64,000 nt of DNA from an uncultured Gammaproteobacteria bacterium (GTDB lineage: Bacteria > Pseudomonadota > Gammaproteobacteria > Steroidobacterales > Woeseiaceae). Positions 1 through 8,076 of the stretch are shown here, in pieces. The notes under the pieces are model-generated. The model made no database searches. It worked only from the letters and a program-made list of their open reading frames with translations, and had not been told where the DNA came from. The stretch's first letter is position 1; each line of letters starts with the position of its first letter. The DNA lies in assembly GCA_937899415.1 (NCBI GenBank), contig CALBPI010000002.1:1-64000 (forward strand), in the 5' to 3' direction. The position numbers and the translations under genes are program-made.

Positions 1-800
1 GCTGTGGGGAGGTCGAGGCGGGCTACTCGGAGCCCGTCGATGTCGACGCCGTTCGACAGCAGCGCGCCGACGCCGGCTACACCGATGCGCAGGTGATTTA
101 CTTCGGTACGCAGCGCGACATCATGATCCGGATTCCGCCCAGCGAGGCGTCCGATGGCACGGAGTTACGCGAAGCCCTGCTGAGCGTGTTGCAGCAGACG
201 GCGCCTGACGTCGAGTCACGCAGCTTCTCGGTGGTGTTCCCGCAGATCGGTGGCGAAGTGGCTGAGGCCGGTAGCCTGGCCATGATCTTCGTGTTGATCA
301 TGATCTTCATCTACATCATGTTCCGCTTTCAGTGGCGTTTCTCGGCGGGCGCCGTGGCCGCGCTGGCACACGATGTGGTCATCACCGTGGGTTTGTTCGC
401 GCTGTTCCAGTTTCCGGTCGACTCGTCCGTGATTGCGGCCTTGCTGGCCGTTATCGGTTATTCACTGAACGACACCGTCGTCGTGTTCGACCGTATCCGA
501 GAGAACTTTCTGTCGCTGCGCGGCGAGGCATCTGACGGGGTCATCGATCGTTCGATCAACCAGATGCTCGCACGTACGATTATTACTGGCGTGACCACGC
601 TGCTCGTGCTGACGGCGCTGTTGGTGCTGGGTGGTGAGTCTGTACGCTCGTTCTCGATCGCATTGATCGCCGGTATCGTGATCGGTACCTACTCGTCGAT
701 CTACGTGGCCAGCGCGGTGGCGTTGCAACTCGGTGTCAGCGCGCGCGACCTCTTGCCGCCCGAGCCTGTCGACGGCGACGAGATCGACGAGTTGCCCTAG
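1..800 (+). CDS. secF: SecF, protein translocase subunit (5'-truncated by window edge)
   Basis: SecF works with SecD at the SecYEG channel in the inner membrane, using the proton gradient to complete protein export. The frame is open from base 3, so the start and first membrane segment lie outside the window; about 265 residues remain. The end of the first periplasmic domain is visible (EPVDVDAVRQ, YFGTQRD), followed by five hydrophobic segments and the family signatures AHDVVITVGLFALF and GYSLNDTVVVFDRIREN. The tail is acidic (DGDEIDELP). secD is expected just upstream. The next gene, suhB, points the other way, and a repeat-filled gap separates the two stop codons. Confidence 0.95.
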   Translation, partial: CGEVEAGYSEPVDVDAVRQQRADAGYTDAQVIYFGTQRDIMIRIPPSEASDGTELREALLSVLQQTAPDVESRSFSVVFPQIGGEVAEAGSLAMIFVLIMIFIYIMFRFQWRFSAGAVAALAHDVVITVGLFALFQFPVDSSVIAALLAVIGYSLNDTVVVFDRIRENFLSLRGEASDGVIDRSINQMLARTIITGVTTLLVLTALLVLGGESVRSFSIALIAGIVIGTYSSIYVASAVALQLGVSARDLLPPEPVDGDEIDELP

Positions 801-816
801 CGGCGCGACGGCGTCA

Positions 817-857
817 CGAGATTGCCGCGGTCCCTTCGGGCCCTCGCAATGACGGTG
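817..857. repeat. Palindromic intergenic repeat, copy 1
   Basis: An imperfect hairpin: ATTGC at 821-825 pairs with GCAAT at 846-850 around a CCCTTCGGG core. It shares its outer sequence (GAGATTGC ... GCAATGACGG) and its core with the copy at 1057-1096. It begins 17 bases after the secF stop codon and has no T run, so it is not a typical intrinsic terminator. Confidence 0.75.
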
Positions 858-858
858 G

Positions 859-1018
859 CGTCAACGCGAGCTGGCGCAGTTAGAGTCTGTCATCGCGAGG
901 CGGCGCAGCCTTTTTCCGTCATCGCTATATGGCGCAGCCCTTTTTTTTCGTCATCGCGAGCTGGCGCAGCCCTTTTTTTTCGTCATCGCGAGCTGGCGCA
1001 GCCAGCGTGGCGATCTCC
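859..1018. repeat. Tandem repeat, about 32-33 bp unit, with T runs
   Basis: Three good units (889-916, 917-948, 949-980), a final unit at 981-1018 that diverges after GCAGCC, and a degraded one at 859-880. The unit reads CGTCATCGCGAGCTGGCGCA followed by GCC and a run of five to eight T. The last unit runs on into GCGATCTCC, which is the inverted form of the GAGATTGC end of the flanking palindromes. No protein-like composition is seen in any frame. The whole gene-free interval 801-1120 consists of this array, the two palindromes and short unremarkable spacers. Confidence 0.75.
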
Positions 1019-1056
1019 ATCCGGTTGTCGTGCCGTTGAAACGCGCGAAGGCGTTG

Positions 1057-1096
1057 AGAGATTGCAGCGGGCCCTTCGGGCCCGCGCAATGACGGG
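1057..1096. repeat. Palindromic intergenic repeat, copy 2
   Basis: A strong hairpin: ATTGC (1061-1065) and GCGGGCCC (1067-1074) pair with GGGCCCGC (1078-1085) and GCAAT (1086-1090) around a TTC loop, with one bulged A. It lies 25 bases from the suhB stop codon, between convergent genes. Together with 981-1018 it forms an inverted pair (CGTCATCGCGAG...GCGATCTCC against GAGATTGC...GCAATGACG), as expected of a short non-autonomous mobile repeat. Confidence 0.75.
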
Positions 1097-1120
1097 TGCG
1101 CCGTTTGGCGTCTCGCGGCC

Positions 1121-1942
1121 TTACGTTTTTCCGAGCATCGCCCGGACGGGCGCGCGACCTTCGTTGGCGAACAGCTTGGCCAGCGCGGCGTAGATCTTGG
1201 GCGTGCCCGTCATAATGTGGCCGCCGTGCAGGTAGTCTTCGCCGCCGTCCACGCCACTCACGATGCCGCCGGCCTCGCGGATGATCAGTGCGCCCGCAGC
1301 CACGTCCCAGGCCTTCAGCCCAAACTCCCAGAACGCGTCAAGCCGGCCCGCCGCCACGTAGGCCAGGTCAAGCGCCGCGGCACCGGGGCGGCGCACACCT
1401 GAGCTTGCCAGCAGCACCGTCTTGAGCAGTGCAAGGTAGTTGTCGACGTCTTCTTCCTGGCCGGCGCGGAACGGGAAGCCCGTGCCCAGCAATGCGGTCT
1501 TGAGGTGCTGTCTCCCGCTGACGCGAATCTTGCGGCCGTCGAGCTGCGCACCCGCACCGCGTGAGGCTGTGAACAGCTCCTGGCGCAGCGGGTCGTAGAC
1601 CACACCATGCGAGAGCCGCCCGCCAATCTGACAGGCGACGGAGACACAGAACACGGGGTTGCCATGCAGGAAGTTGCTGGTGCCGTCGAGCGGGTCGATG
1701 ATCCAGGTGACGTCTTCCTGCCCGTCGTGGGCACCCGTTTCCTCCGCAAGGATGGCGTGGTCGGGATAGCTCTTGCGAATCTCATCGATGATCTTCGCTT
1801 CAGCCAGGCGGTCGGCCTCGCTGACGAAATCGTTGCGGCCCTTGCTCTGAACATTGAGATCGCCAAGCCGGCGTTGGCTGCGAATCAGGGAGTCGCCACC
1901 CTTTCGCGCAGCGGCGACAGCGACGTTGAGCAGGGCGTGCAT
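1121..1942 (-). CDS. suhB: Inositol-1-monophosphatase family protein SuhB
   Basis: Mg2+-dependent phosphatase of the inositol monophosphatase family; in E. coli SuhB also takes part in rRNA transcription antitermination. From the ATG at 1942 the product is 273 residues (E. coli 267). The metal and phosphate motifs are present: ILAEETG (E67/E68), IIDPLDGTSNFLHG (D83, D86) and WDVAAGALIIREAGG (D213). I chose this start because MHALLNVAVAAARKGG matches the family N-terminus and a GAGAG lies upstream; the longer open frame has no family resemblance. It is divergent from trmJ, the same neighbourhood as in E. coli. Confidence 0.93.
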   Translation of the reverse strand: MHALLNVAVAAARKGGDSLIRSQRRLGDLNVQSKGRNDFVSEADRLAEAKIIDEIRKSYPDHAILAEETGAHDGQEDVTWIIDPLDGTSNFLHGNPVFCVSVACQIGGRLSHGVVYDPLRQELFTASRGAGAQLDGRKIRVSGRQHLKTALLGTGFPFRAGQEEDVDNYLALLKTVLLASSGVRRPGAAALDLAYVAAGRLDAFWEFGLKAWDVAAGALIIREAGGIVSGVDGGEDYLHGGHIMTGTPKIYAALAKLFANEGRAPVRAMLGKT

Positions 1943-2041
1943 GGTAGGGGCTCTCTCGAATACAGGACACGCCGGGCGGTGCCGGCGTGCAAAGGGGCGG
2001 TAGAATAACATGTTGACGAAGCCAGACGACGGAGCCCCCTG

Positions 2042-2767
2042 GTGCTCGACGCAGTCCGCATCGTGCTTGTAGGCACGACGCACCCCGGAAATATCGGCGC
2101 CACCGCGCGCGCCATGATGAATATGTCCTTGTCGGACCTCGCGCTTGTGCGCCCGCGTACGTTTCCGAGTTCTGAGGCCGTGGCCCGTGCGTCGGGTGCG
2201 ACGGGGATTCTCGACAATGCGAGTGTGCACGAGACGCTGGCTGATGCGGTTGCAGACTGCAGCTTCGTCGTCGGCACGAGCGCCCGACAGCGCAGCATCG
2301 CCTGGCCGCAACTCACGCCGCGGGAGGCGACGCAGGAGGTGTTGTCGCGGACAGACGCAGGTCGCGTCGCTATCGTGTTTGGCCCCGAAAAGACAGGCCT
2401 TGGTAACGAGGACATGGATCTGTGCAGTTCACTGGTCGTCATTCCCACGACGACCTTCAGCTCGCTGAATCTCGCGATGGCTGTGCAGGTCATCGCCTAC
2501 GAGCTGTTCCTGGCCACGGATCCGGAACCACGTCTGCAGGACCCCGAGTCCCCGCCGGCGACTGCCGAAGAGATGGCGCATTTCTACGACCACCTGGAGC
2601 GGCTGTCGCTGGAGTCGGGCTTTCTGAACCCCGAGAATCCGCGTTACCTCATGCGCCGCGTACGGCGGCTGTTCAACCGGGCTGAGCCCGATCGCAATGA
2701 GGTCAATATCCTGCGCGGCATTCTGGCGGCGCTCGAGTCCAAACGCTGGCGCGGAGGGGAGCGCTGA
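2042..2767 (+). CDS. trmJ: tRNA (cytidine/uridine-2'-O-)-methyltransferase TrmJ
   Basis: SPOUT-class enzyme that 2'-O-methylates position 32 of the tRNA anticodon loop using S-adenosylmethionine. 241 residues (E. coli 246). The N-terminus (IVLVGTTHPGNIGATARAM) and the SAM-binding knot motifs (FGPEKTGLGNEDMD; SSLNLAMAVQVIAYEL) are intact. It starts at GTG with GGAG 8 bases upstream. A -10-like TAGAAT at 2001-2006 may drive trmJ and the iron-sulfur genes; I could not find a -35 for it. The stop codon overlaps the ATG of the following desulfurase. In E. coli trmJ also precedes the isc operon, but iscR is absent here. Confidence 0.93.
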   Translation: MLDAVRIVLVGTTHPGNIGATARAMMNMSLSDLALVRPRTFPSSEAVARASGATGILDNASVHETLADAVADCSFVVGTSARQRSIAWPQLTPREATQEVLSRTDAGRVAIVFGPEKTGLGNEDMDLCSSLVVIPTTTFSSLNLAMAVQVIAYELFLATDPEPRLQDPESPPATAEEMAHFYDHLERLSLESGFLNPENPRYLMRRVRRLFNRAEPDRNEVNILRGILAALESKRWRGGER

Positions 2768-3948
2768 TGTTCGGGCTCGCGCCAGTCGATGCGATCTACA
2801 TGGATTACGCGGCCACCACGCCCGTGGCGCCCGAGGTCATGGCGACGATGCAGGCGGCCCTGGCTGATTTCGGCAACCCGTCTTCAAGCCACGCCTGGGG
2901 GGCACAAGCGGACGCGCATGTTGAGGCGGCCGCGGCTGCACTGGGCGCGGCATTGGGCGTCGCGTCCGACACGCTGGTCTGGACCTCGGGTGCGACCGAG
3001 TCGGACAACCTCGCCATTATGGGCGCAGCACGGTACCGCGCGGCGCGGGGCAAGCATGTCATCACGAGCCGCACCGAACACAAGGCGGTCATTGACGCCT
3101 GCAAGCAGCTCGAACGTGAGGGCTTCGAGGTCACCTGGCTGACGCCGGAGGCGGATGGCCGCGTCACACCGGGGGCGCTTGCAGCCGCCTTGCGCGATGA
3201 CACGGTGCTCGTCTCGCTGATGTGGGTGAACAACGAAATTGGCACGATCAACGACATTCCCGCTCTGGCCGCCGTCGTGGCCGAGCACGATGCGTTGTTC
3301 CACGTCGACGCCGCGCAGGCGTTCGGGAAGGTGCCCGTGGCGCCCGCCGAGCTGGCCATTGATCTCATGTCCGTGACGGCACACAAGTGCTACGGGCCGA
3401 AGGGCATCGGAGCGCTCTACGTGGCGCCGCGCCACGGTGTGCAGTTCGAGCCCCTGTTGTTCGGTGGCGGACAGCAGGGCGGACGCCGCCCGGGCACGCT
3501 GCCCGTGCACCAGATCGCGGGATTTGGCCGCGCCGCGGCGCTCGTCAGCGAACAGCTTGAGGCTGACCGGGTGCGTCTCGATGCGCTGGGCCGGGACCTC
3601 GCTGCGCGTGTGTTGGCTGTGCCGGGCGTCGTGCTGAATGGCTCCGCGACCGAGCGCCTGCAGAGCATCGTCAACGTGTCGATCGAAGGCGTGGCCGGGG
3701 AGGCCCTGGTGGCCGCCATGCAACCGATCGCGCTCGCAACCGGATCGGCCTGCAATTCACGCGACGTGGCGCCTTCGTTCGTGCTGCGTGCCCTGGGACG
3801 GGACGATGTGCTCGCAGGCGCGTCGCTGCGCTTCTCTCTGGGGCGCTCGTCGACGCCCGAGGACGTCGACACGGCTGCGACACGCTTTGAGGCTGCCGTC
3901 ACACGACTGCGCGACATGGCCGGCGATCTGGCCCGGGTGTTGCCTTGA
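2767..3948 (+). CDS. Cysteine desulfurase, IscS/NifS family
   Basis: PLP enzyme that takes sulfur from cysteine as a protein persulfide for Fe-S clusters and tRNA thiolation. 393 residues; E. coli IscS is 404. Key residues align one position from E. coli: H105 (TEHKAVID), K207 for PLP (VTAHKCYGPKG) and C329 for the persulfide (ATGSACNS). The N-terminus (IYMDYAATTPV) is typical. It overlaps trmJ by one base and the next gene by four, so translation is probably coupled. The cluster is trmJ, this gene, an IscU-like gene and an IscA-type gene; iscR, hscBA and fdx are missing. The residues favour an active IscS-type desulfurase, but its delivery partners cannot be told from sequence. Confidence 0.9.
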   Translation: MFGLAPVDAIYMDYAATTPVAPEVMATMQAALADFGNPSSSHAWGAQADAHVEAAAAALGAALGVASDTLVWTSGATESDNLAIMGAARYRAARGKHVITSRTEHKAVIDACKQLEREGFEVTWLTPEADGRVTPGALAAALRDDTVLVSLMWVNNEIGTINDIPALAAVVAEHDALFHVDAAQAFGKVPVAPAELAIDLMSVTAHKCYGPKGIGALYVAPRHGVQFEPLLFGGGQQGGRRPGTLPVHQIAGFGRAAALVSEQLEADRVRLDALGRDLAARVLAVPGVVLNGSATERLQSIVNVSIEGVAGEALVAAMQPIALATGSACNSRDVAPSFVLRALGRDDVLAGASLRFSLGRSSTPEDVDTAATRFEAAVTRLRDMAGDLARVLP

Positions 3949-4292
3949 ATCCTGCGGAGTTGCGCACATCTTTACTGGAGGCGCCCAGGCACTATGGGTC
4001 CGCGATCCCGGGTACGTTTACCGGCGCTTCCGGCAGTGTTGCCCGGGCATGTGCGGTACAATTCTCCGCAACGGTCGGCGCTGACGGGCTTCGGGACATC
4101 CGATACCTCGTCTTCGGCGGCCCCGACGCCATCGCGGCCTGCGAGTACGTGGCCCGACGGGCGCTGGAAACAACAGCCGTCGGGTCGGCGCAGGACTGGC
4201 TCGAGGCTCTGGCTTTATCGCGCGACGCGCTGTCGACCTTGCTGGTCGTCGAGGACGCGTGGCGTGCCCTGGTCGCGGCGGCGACTCCATAA
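3945..4292 (+). CDS. IscU/NifU-N-like protein lacking two of three cluster cysteines
   Basis: 115 residues with the size and layout of the IscU scaffold. It has the YGSA/GSVARACAVQF stretch matching the first ligand loop of IscU, the LRDIRYLVFGGPDAIAACEYVA stretch split as LRDIRYLVFGG and PDAIAACEYVA (second loop), and ALSTLLVVEDAWRALVA matching the third. Cys is kept at the first ligand (C36). It is replaced at the second (FGGP where IscU has YGCG) and the third (STLL where IscU has HCSI). The TTG start overlaps the desulfurase stop codon (TTGA). It sits between the desulfurase and the IscA-type gene, exactly where iscU is found. It may be a regulatory or delivery partner of the desulfurase rather than a scaffold. 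Confidence 0.75.
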   Translation: MNPAELRTSLLEAPRHYGSAIPGTFTGASGSVARACAVQFSATVGADGLRDIRYLVFGGPDAIAACEYVARRALETTAVGSAQDWLEALALSRDALSTLLVVEDAWRALVAAATP

Positions 4293-4310
4293 ACGGGAAC
4301 GGACGACATC

Positions 4311-4643
4311 ATGGCGGTTTCGCTTTCTGACAATGCAGCGGCACGGGTGCGCAGCTTCCTCGACAAGCGGGGCGGTGGGGTTGGTCTGCGGCTGGGTGTT
4401 CGCAAGTCCGGCTGCAACGGTTGGGCCTACGTCATCGACTACGCGGACGTCGTCGAGGCCAACGACGCGGTGTTCGAGCAGGACGGTCTGAAAGTGCTCG
4501 TCGACCGCGACAGCCTGCCCATGCTCGACGGCACCCAGGTGGATTTCGTCAAGGACGGCCTCAACGAGGTCTTCCGCTTCGTGAACCCCAACGTGGCCGG
4601 CGAATGCGGCTGCGGTGAGAGCTTCAACGTCGACGGCGACTGA
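4311..4643 (+). CDS. A-type iron-sulfur cluster assembly protein (IscA-type)
   Basis: 110-residue A-type carrier that binds Fe or an Fe-S cluster and passes clusters to target enzymes. The three ligand cysteines are present as C35 (RKSGCNGW), C99 and C101 (GECGCGES), the same numbering as E. coli IscA. It starts at ATG 18 bases after the IscU-like stop codon, so it is probably in the same transcript. ErpA and SufA share this motif; synteny favours IscA. Confidence 0.9.
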   Translation: MAVSLSDNAAARVRSFLDKRGGGVGLRLGVRKSGCNGWAYVIDYADVVEANDAVFEQDGLKVLVDRDSLPMLDGTQVDFVKDGLNEVFRFVNPNVAGECGCGESFNVDGD

Positions 4644-4648
4644 GCGCG

Positions 4649-4677
4649 TTGTCGCCGGGACGACCCGGCGGTAGAAT
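4649..4677 (+). promoter_or_regulatory. Sigma70-type promoter upstream of ndk
   Basis: TTGTCG at 4649-4654 and TAGAAT at 4672-4677 are separated by 17 bases. The expected transcription start near 4684 leaves a leader of about 78 bases before ndk. Confidence 0.6.
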
Positions 4678-4713
4678 TCCGCCGCCCGGCGAGACCGGGC
4701 ACCCGATTTTTCC

Positions 4714-4735
4714 CGGCCGGTCTGTGCACCGGCCG
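4714..4735 (+). promoter_or_regulatory. Stem-loop in the ndk leader
   Basis: CGGCCGGT (4714-4721) pairs perfectly with ACCGGCCG (4728-4735) around a 6-base loop. The AGAGGAAA ribosome-binding region of ndk lies just downstream and is left free. There is no T run after it, so it is more likely a stabilising or regulatory leader hairpin than a terminator. Confidence 0.4.
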
Positions 4736-4761
4736 TTCCGTATCAAGAGGAAACAGAACCG

Positions 4762-5193
4762 ATGGCCATCGAGACCACCCTTTCCATCATCAAGCCCGAC
4801 GGCGTGCAGAAAAACCTCATCGGCGAGATCTACGGCCGCTTCGAGAAGGCTGGCCTTGAGATCGTGGCGGCACGCATGATGCAGCTGACGCAAGAGCAGG
4901 CCGAAGGCTTTTACGCGGTTCACAAAGAGCGCCCGTTCTTTGCCGACCTCGTGAGCTACATGATGTCGGGCCCCGTGATCGTGCAGGCGCTTCATGGTGA
5001 GAACGCTGTTGCCGTCAACCGTGACCTCATGGGCGCCACCAACCCGGCTGACGCTGAAGCAGGCACGATTCGCGCAGACTTCGCCGACAGCATCGAAGAG
5101 AACATCGTGCACGGCTCGGACGCGACGGAAACCGCGGCCGTTGAAGTCGCGTTCTTCTTCCCTGAAGGCATCAGTGAGCGCACGCGCGGCTGA
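4762..5193 (+). CDS. ndk: Nucleoside diphosphate kinase
   Basis: Transfers the gamma phosphate of ATP to NDPs and dNDPs through a phosphohistidine. 143 residues, the usual length. The catalytic histidine is H117 in [11 protein letters not shown], with the nucleotide-site stretches ERPFF, ATNPADA and GTIRADF. The ATG follows AGAGGAAA at good spacing. Its 3' end overlaps the rlmN start by 20 bases, and ndk-rlmN adjacency is conserved in Gammaproteobacteria. Confidence 0.97.
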   Translation: MAIETTLSIIKPDGVQKNLIGEIYGRFEKAGLEIVAARMMQLTQEQAEGFYAVHKERPFFADLVSYMMSGPVIVQALHGENAVAVNRDLMGATNPADAEAGTIRADFADSIEENIVHGSDATETAAVEVAFFFPEGISERTRG

Positions 5194-6295
5194 TTCCGCC
5201 CAGGACGCCGCCACCGTTGCGGCCGACGGCGACAACCTGCTCGGGCTGCCGCGCGCGGCACTCGAGCAGTGGTTCGCCGAGCGCGGGCACAAACCGTTCC
5301 ACGCGCGCCAGCTCATGCAATGGGTGCACCAGCGCCAGGTTCTCGACTTCGAGTCCATGACGGACCTGGCCAAGCCGCTGCGCGCAGAGCTCGCAGCGAA
5401 CGCGACGCTCGAGCTGCCGCGCATCATCAACCGGCACAAGTCCACCGATGGCACCTTCAAGTGGCTCATGGCGGCGAAGAACGGCCAGGCCATTGAAACC
5501 GTGTTTATCCCCGAAGCTGATCGCGGCACGCTGTGCATTTCTTCGCAGGTCGGCTGTGCGCTCGACTGCGCGTTCTGTGCGACCGCCAAGCAGGGCTTCA
5601 ACAGCAACCTGACCACGGCCGAAATTGTGGGCCAGGTATGGACGGCCATTGCCGAGTTGCCGCGCCGCGCCAACGGTGAATCGGCCATCACCAATGTGGT
5701 GTTCATGGGCATGGGTGAGCCGCTGGCCAACTACCGTAGTGTGGTGCCCGCGCTGCAACTGCTGCTCGACGATCACGCTTACGGCTTGTCGCGTCGCCGC
5801 GTCACCCTGAGCACCTCGGGCCTCGTGCCGCAACTCGACAAGCTGGCGCAAGAGTGCAATGTCGCACTGGCCGTGTCGTTGCATGCGCCCGACGACGACC
5901 TGCGCGACCGGCTCGTGCCGATCAACAAGATCCACCCCATCGAAGATCTGCTCGACGCCTGCTGGCGTTACGTGGCCGCATTCGGCAACCGACACGTGAC
6001 CTTCGAGTACGTCATGCTCGATGGTGTGAACGACCAGCGCGAACACGCCGATGCGCTGGCCCGTCTGCTGGCCGGCAAACCCGCCAAGGTCAATCTCATT
6101 CCCTTTAACCCGTTCCCGGGTACCGAGTTTGAGCGCAGCCCTGATGCGGTCATCGACCGCTTCCGCGACCGGCTGCGGTTTCGTAATGTAGTGACCACCG
6201 TTCGGCGGACGCGAGGCGACGACATCGATGCCGCCTGCGGCCAGTTGGCCGGGCGCGTCAAGGACCGCGTACGCCGGCGTCTGGGAGACCGCTGA
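5174..6295 (+). CDS. rlmN: Dual-specificity rRNA/tRNA C2-adenosine methyltransferase RlmN
   Basis: Radical SAM enzyme that methylates C2 of A2503 in 23S rRNA and A37 of some tRNAs. The [4Fe-4S] cysteines are C128, C132 and C135 ([10 protein letters not shown]). The methyl-carrying pair are C121 (TLCISS) and C355 (DDIDAACGQ). I place the start at GTG 5174, inside the end of ndk, because GAAGG lies 5 bases upstream. This gives 373 residues (E. coli 384); the upstream extension in frame reads as ndk antiframe sequence. Confidence 0.95.
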   Translation: MSARAADSAQDAATVAADGDNLLGLPRAALEQWFAERGHKPFHARQLMQWVHQRQVLDFESMTDLAKPLRAELAANATLELPRIINRHKSTDGTFKWLMAAKNGQAIETVFIPEADRGTLCISSQVGCALDCAFCATAKQGFNSNLTTAEIVGQVWTAIAELPRRANGESAITNVVFMGMGEPLANYRSVVPALQLLLDDHAYGLSRRRVTLSTSGLVPQLDKLAQECNVALAVSLHAPDDDLRDRLVPINKIHPIEDLLDACWRYVAAFGNRHVTFEYVMLDGVNDQREHADALARLLAGKPAKVNLIPFNPFPGTEFERSPDAVIDRFRDRLRFRNVVTTVRRTRGDDIDAACGQLAGRVKDRVRRRLGDR

Positions 6296-6323
6296 GGTCA
6301 CGGCACGCCTGCCGCGTCTCCTG

Positions 6324-6329
6324 TAAACT
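6324..6329 (+). promoter_or_regulatory. -10-like element upstream of pilF
   Basis: TAAACT lies exactly 6 bases before an ATG (6336) and 30 before the preferred pilF ATG (6360). Initiation near 6336 would give either a leaderless start at 6336 or a 24-base leader carrying GAGGA. Confidence 0.4.
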
Positions 6330-6359
6330 CCGCGCATGTTCGATGCGAGGACGAATTCC

Positions 6360-7106
6360 ATGGTGCGCGCACTTCTGCTAACCGTCGCAGCCTTGCTGTG
6401 TACCGCCTGTGTGACCGAATCCGGTGGCCGGGTGCTCAAGGAATCGCCCGAGGACGCGGCCGCTTACAACTTTCGCCTGGGCGTCGAGTACATGCGCTCG
6501 GGCAAGTTACGCCAGGCCCGCGACCGGCTCGAGAGCTCGGTCAAACAGAACCCCGACTTCGCCCAGGCGCACGTCACGCTGGGTCTCCTGTACAAGCGTA
6601 TCGACGAACCCAAGCTCGCCGAGAAAGCGTTCCGCGATGCCATCCGCGTGGCGCCGGGTGAGGCCGCCGTGCAGAACAGCTACGCCATCTTCCTTTGCGG
6701 CAAGCGCCGGTTCGACCAGGCCGAGAAATACTTCGTACGCGCGGCACGTAATCCGCTCTACTCGACACCTGCCGCCGCGTTAACCAACGCGGGCGTGTGC
6801 ATGCGCAACAAGCCCGACACCGAGGCTGCGGAGCGGTATTTTCGCCAGGCGCTCGACGTCAACGCCACCTTCGGTGACGCACTCATCCAGCTCGCCGATC
6901 TCAAGATGACGACGGGCAATCCGCTCAGTGCACGCGCCTTCCTGGAGCGGCTGATGCAGGGTGCGGACCCGGCCGCAGAGACCTTGCTGATGGGATGGCG
7001 TATCGAAACGGCGCTGGGCGATCAGCGGGCCGCAGACGATTACGCGGACCGGCTTGTCGAGCTGTTCCCGGAGTCCCGCGAGGCCGAACAGTTCAAGGGC
7101 GGCTAG
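6360..7106 (+). CDS. pilF: Type IV pilus biogenesis lipoprotein PilF/PilW (TPR protein)
   Basis: Outer-membrane pilotin needed for PilQ secretin assembly in type IV pili. 248 residues: a lipoprotein signal with the lipobox LCTAC followed by about six TPR-like helix pairs. ALFP-type TPR stretches such as AAYNFRLGVEYMRSGKL and AQAHVTLGLLYKRI are visible. Start choice: the ATG at 6360 has GAGGA 8 bases upstream and gives a compact signal MVRALLLTVAALLCTAC; an in-frame ATG at 6336 adds eight residues. The position between rlmN and rodZ is the standard pilF location in many Gammaproteobacteria, so pilus genes should exist elsewhere in the genome. Confidence 0.88.
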   Translation: MVRALLLTVAALLCTACVTESGGRVLKESPEDAAAYNFRLGVEYMRSGKLRQARDRLESSVKQNPDFAQAHVTLGLLYKRIDEPKLAEKAFRDAIRVAPGEAAVQNSYAIFLCGKRRFDQAEKYFVRAARNPLYSTPAAALTNAGVCMRNKPDTEAAERYFRQALDVNATFGDALIQLADLKMTTGNPLSARAFLERLMQGADPAAETLLMGWRIETALGDQRAADDYADRLVELFPESREAEQFKGG

Positions 7107-7115
7107 GCGCCGGCG

Positions 7116-8012
7116 ATGACGGACGACGCGACGCAGGACGCTGCGGCCGACGCAGCCGAGGCTGAACCGGCGCTGGGCGCCTGGCTGCGTGAGGGCCGCG
7201 AATCGGCCGGCCTGGGCGTGGAGGCCGTCGCCGCCGCGCTGCACCTGGACCCGGGTGTCATCACAGCGCTCGAGAGCGATGACTTCAGCGCACTGGGTGC
7301 ACCCGTGTTCGTCAAGGGACACCTCAGGGCGTTGGCCGGCCACGTGGGTCTCGACGTTGACGAAGCGATGCAGCGCTACGCCGACACCGTGGGCGATTCG
7401 GGCGCTGAGCCGCCCGAGCTCGTGGTGCAGTACCAGCAGCCGATTCGTCGAAACCGTGTGGCGCCACTGCTGACCTTGCTTGCGGTGCTGGCCGTCGTCG
7501 CCGCGCTTGTGGCAGCGTTTCTACTCTGGCCGCGCGGTATGGAGACTCCGGCGGCAACGGCAGCGTCAACCACGGAATCCACTACAGAACCGGCCGTCGA
7601 GCGCAGCGAGGCATCGACGCCCGGCACCGGCGCCGAGTCCGCGTCGGCCACTACAGATTTCGCCTCCCGCCTGGCCGAGGCCCGCGAGCGCGCCTCGCAG
7701 ACCGCGACCGAGCCGGCCACAACGGCGCCTGAGCCCGTTACAGCGACCCCGGCATCGAGCGTGGTCTCAAAGACAGCAGGGCTTCAAATACGCTTCACCG
7801 CGGAGTGCTGGTTCGAGGTGCGTGATGCCGAGGGTCGTCGGCTGGCGACAGGCCCGGCGCCTCAGGGTGACTCGCGTCGGCTTGATGGTCCGCGGCCCGT
7901 GACGGTGACACTGGGCGTCGCGGATGCCGCGACGCTGATCCTCGACGGTGAAGCCGTGTCGATTCCCGCCAGCGCCCGCCGCGGCCGCAGCGCGAGACTC
8001 ACGCTGCGTTAG
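7116..8012 (+). CDS. rodZ: RodZ-like cytoskeleton-associated membrane protein
   Basis: RodZ links the MreB cytoskeleton to the elongation machinery. 298 residues in the RodZ order: a cytoplasmic helix-turn-helix domain (about 20-90; LGAWLREGRESAGLGVEAVA, APVFVKGHLRALA), one membrane segment (about 112-132), an Ala/Thr/Pro-rich linker, and a C-terminal DUF4115 beta domain (from about 225; IRFTAECWFEVRDAEG). The first residues are unusually Asp/Ala-rich. It follows pilF by 9 bases. E. coli has rodZ in the same rlmN-to-hisS interval; ispG, which lies between rodZ and hisS there, is missing here. Confidence 0.9.
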   Translation: MTDDATQDAAADAAEAEPALGAWLREGRESAGLGVEAVAAALHLDPGVITALESDDFSALGAPVFVKGHLRALAGHVGLDVDEAMQRYADTVGDSGAEPPELVVQYQQPIRRNRVAPLLTLLAVLAVVAALVAAFLLWPRGMETPAATAASTTESTTEPAVERSEASTPGTGAESASATTDFASRLAEARERASQTATEPATTAPEPVTATPASSVVSKTAGLQIRFTAECWFEVRDAEGRRLATGPAPQGDSRRLDGPRPVTVTLGVADAATLILDGEAVSIPASARRGRSARLTLR

Positions 8013-8024
8013 GCAGAAGCCGCG

Positions 8025-8030
8025 TATAAT
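8025..8030 (+). promoter_or_regulatory. Consensus -10 element upstream of hisS
   Basis: A perfect TATAAT, 46 bases before the hisS ATG, lies in the short gap after rodZ. No good -35 is visible at 16-18 bases. Transcription would start near 8037. Confidence 0.5.
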
Positions 8031-8076
8031 GCGCGGCTGTCCGGCTCACCACGCGCCCTTCCAGGGCCCCAAGATC

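Noticed and set aside
935-982. T runs of eight bases as intrinsic terminators for secF
   Set aside because: No stable stem precedes either run; the stems in this region are the palindromes, which lack T runs.
859-1018. Short regularly spaced repeats that might be a CRISPR array
   Set aside because: The units follow each other directly with only T runs between them; there are no unique spacers and no cas genes nearby.
822-1193. Open frame of 123 codons across the repeat region
   Set aside because: It is built from the tandem and palindromic repeats, has no family resemblance and runs into the suhB 3' end.
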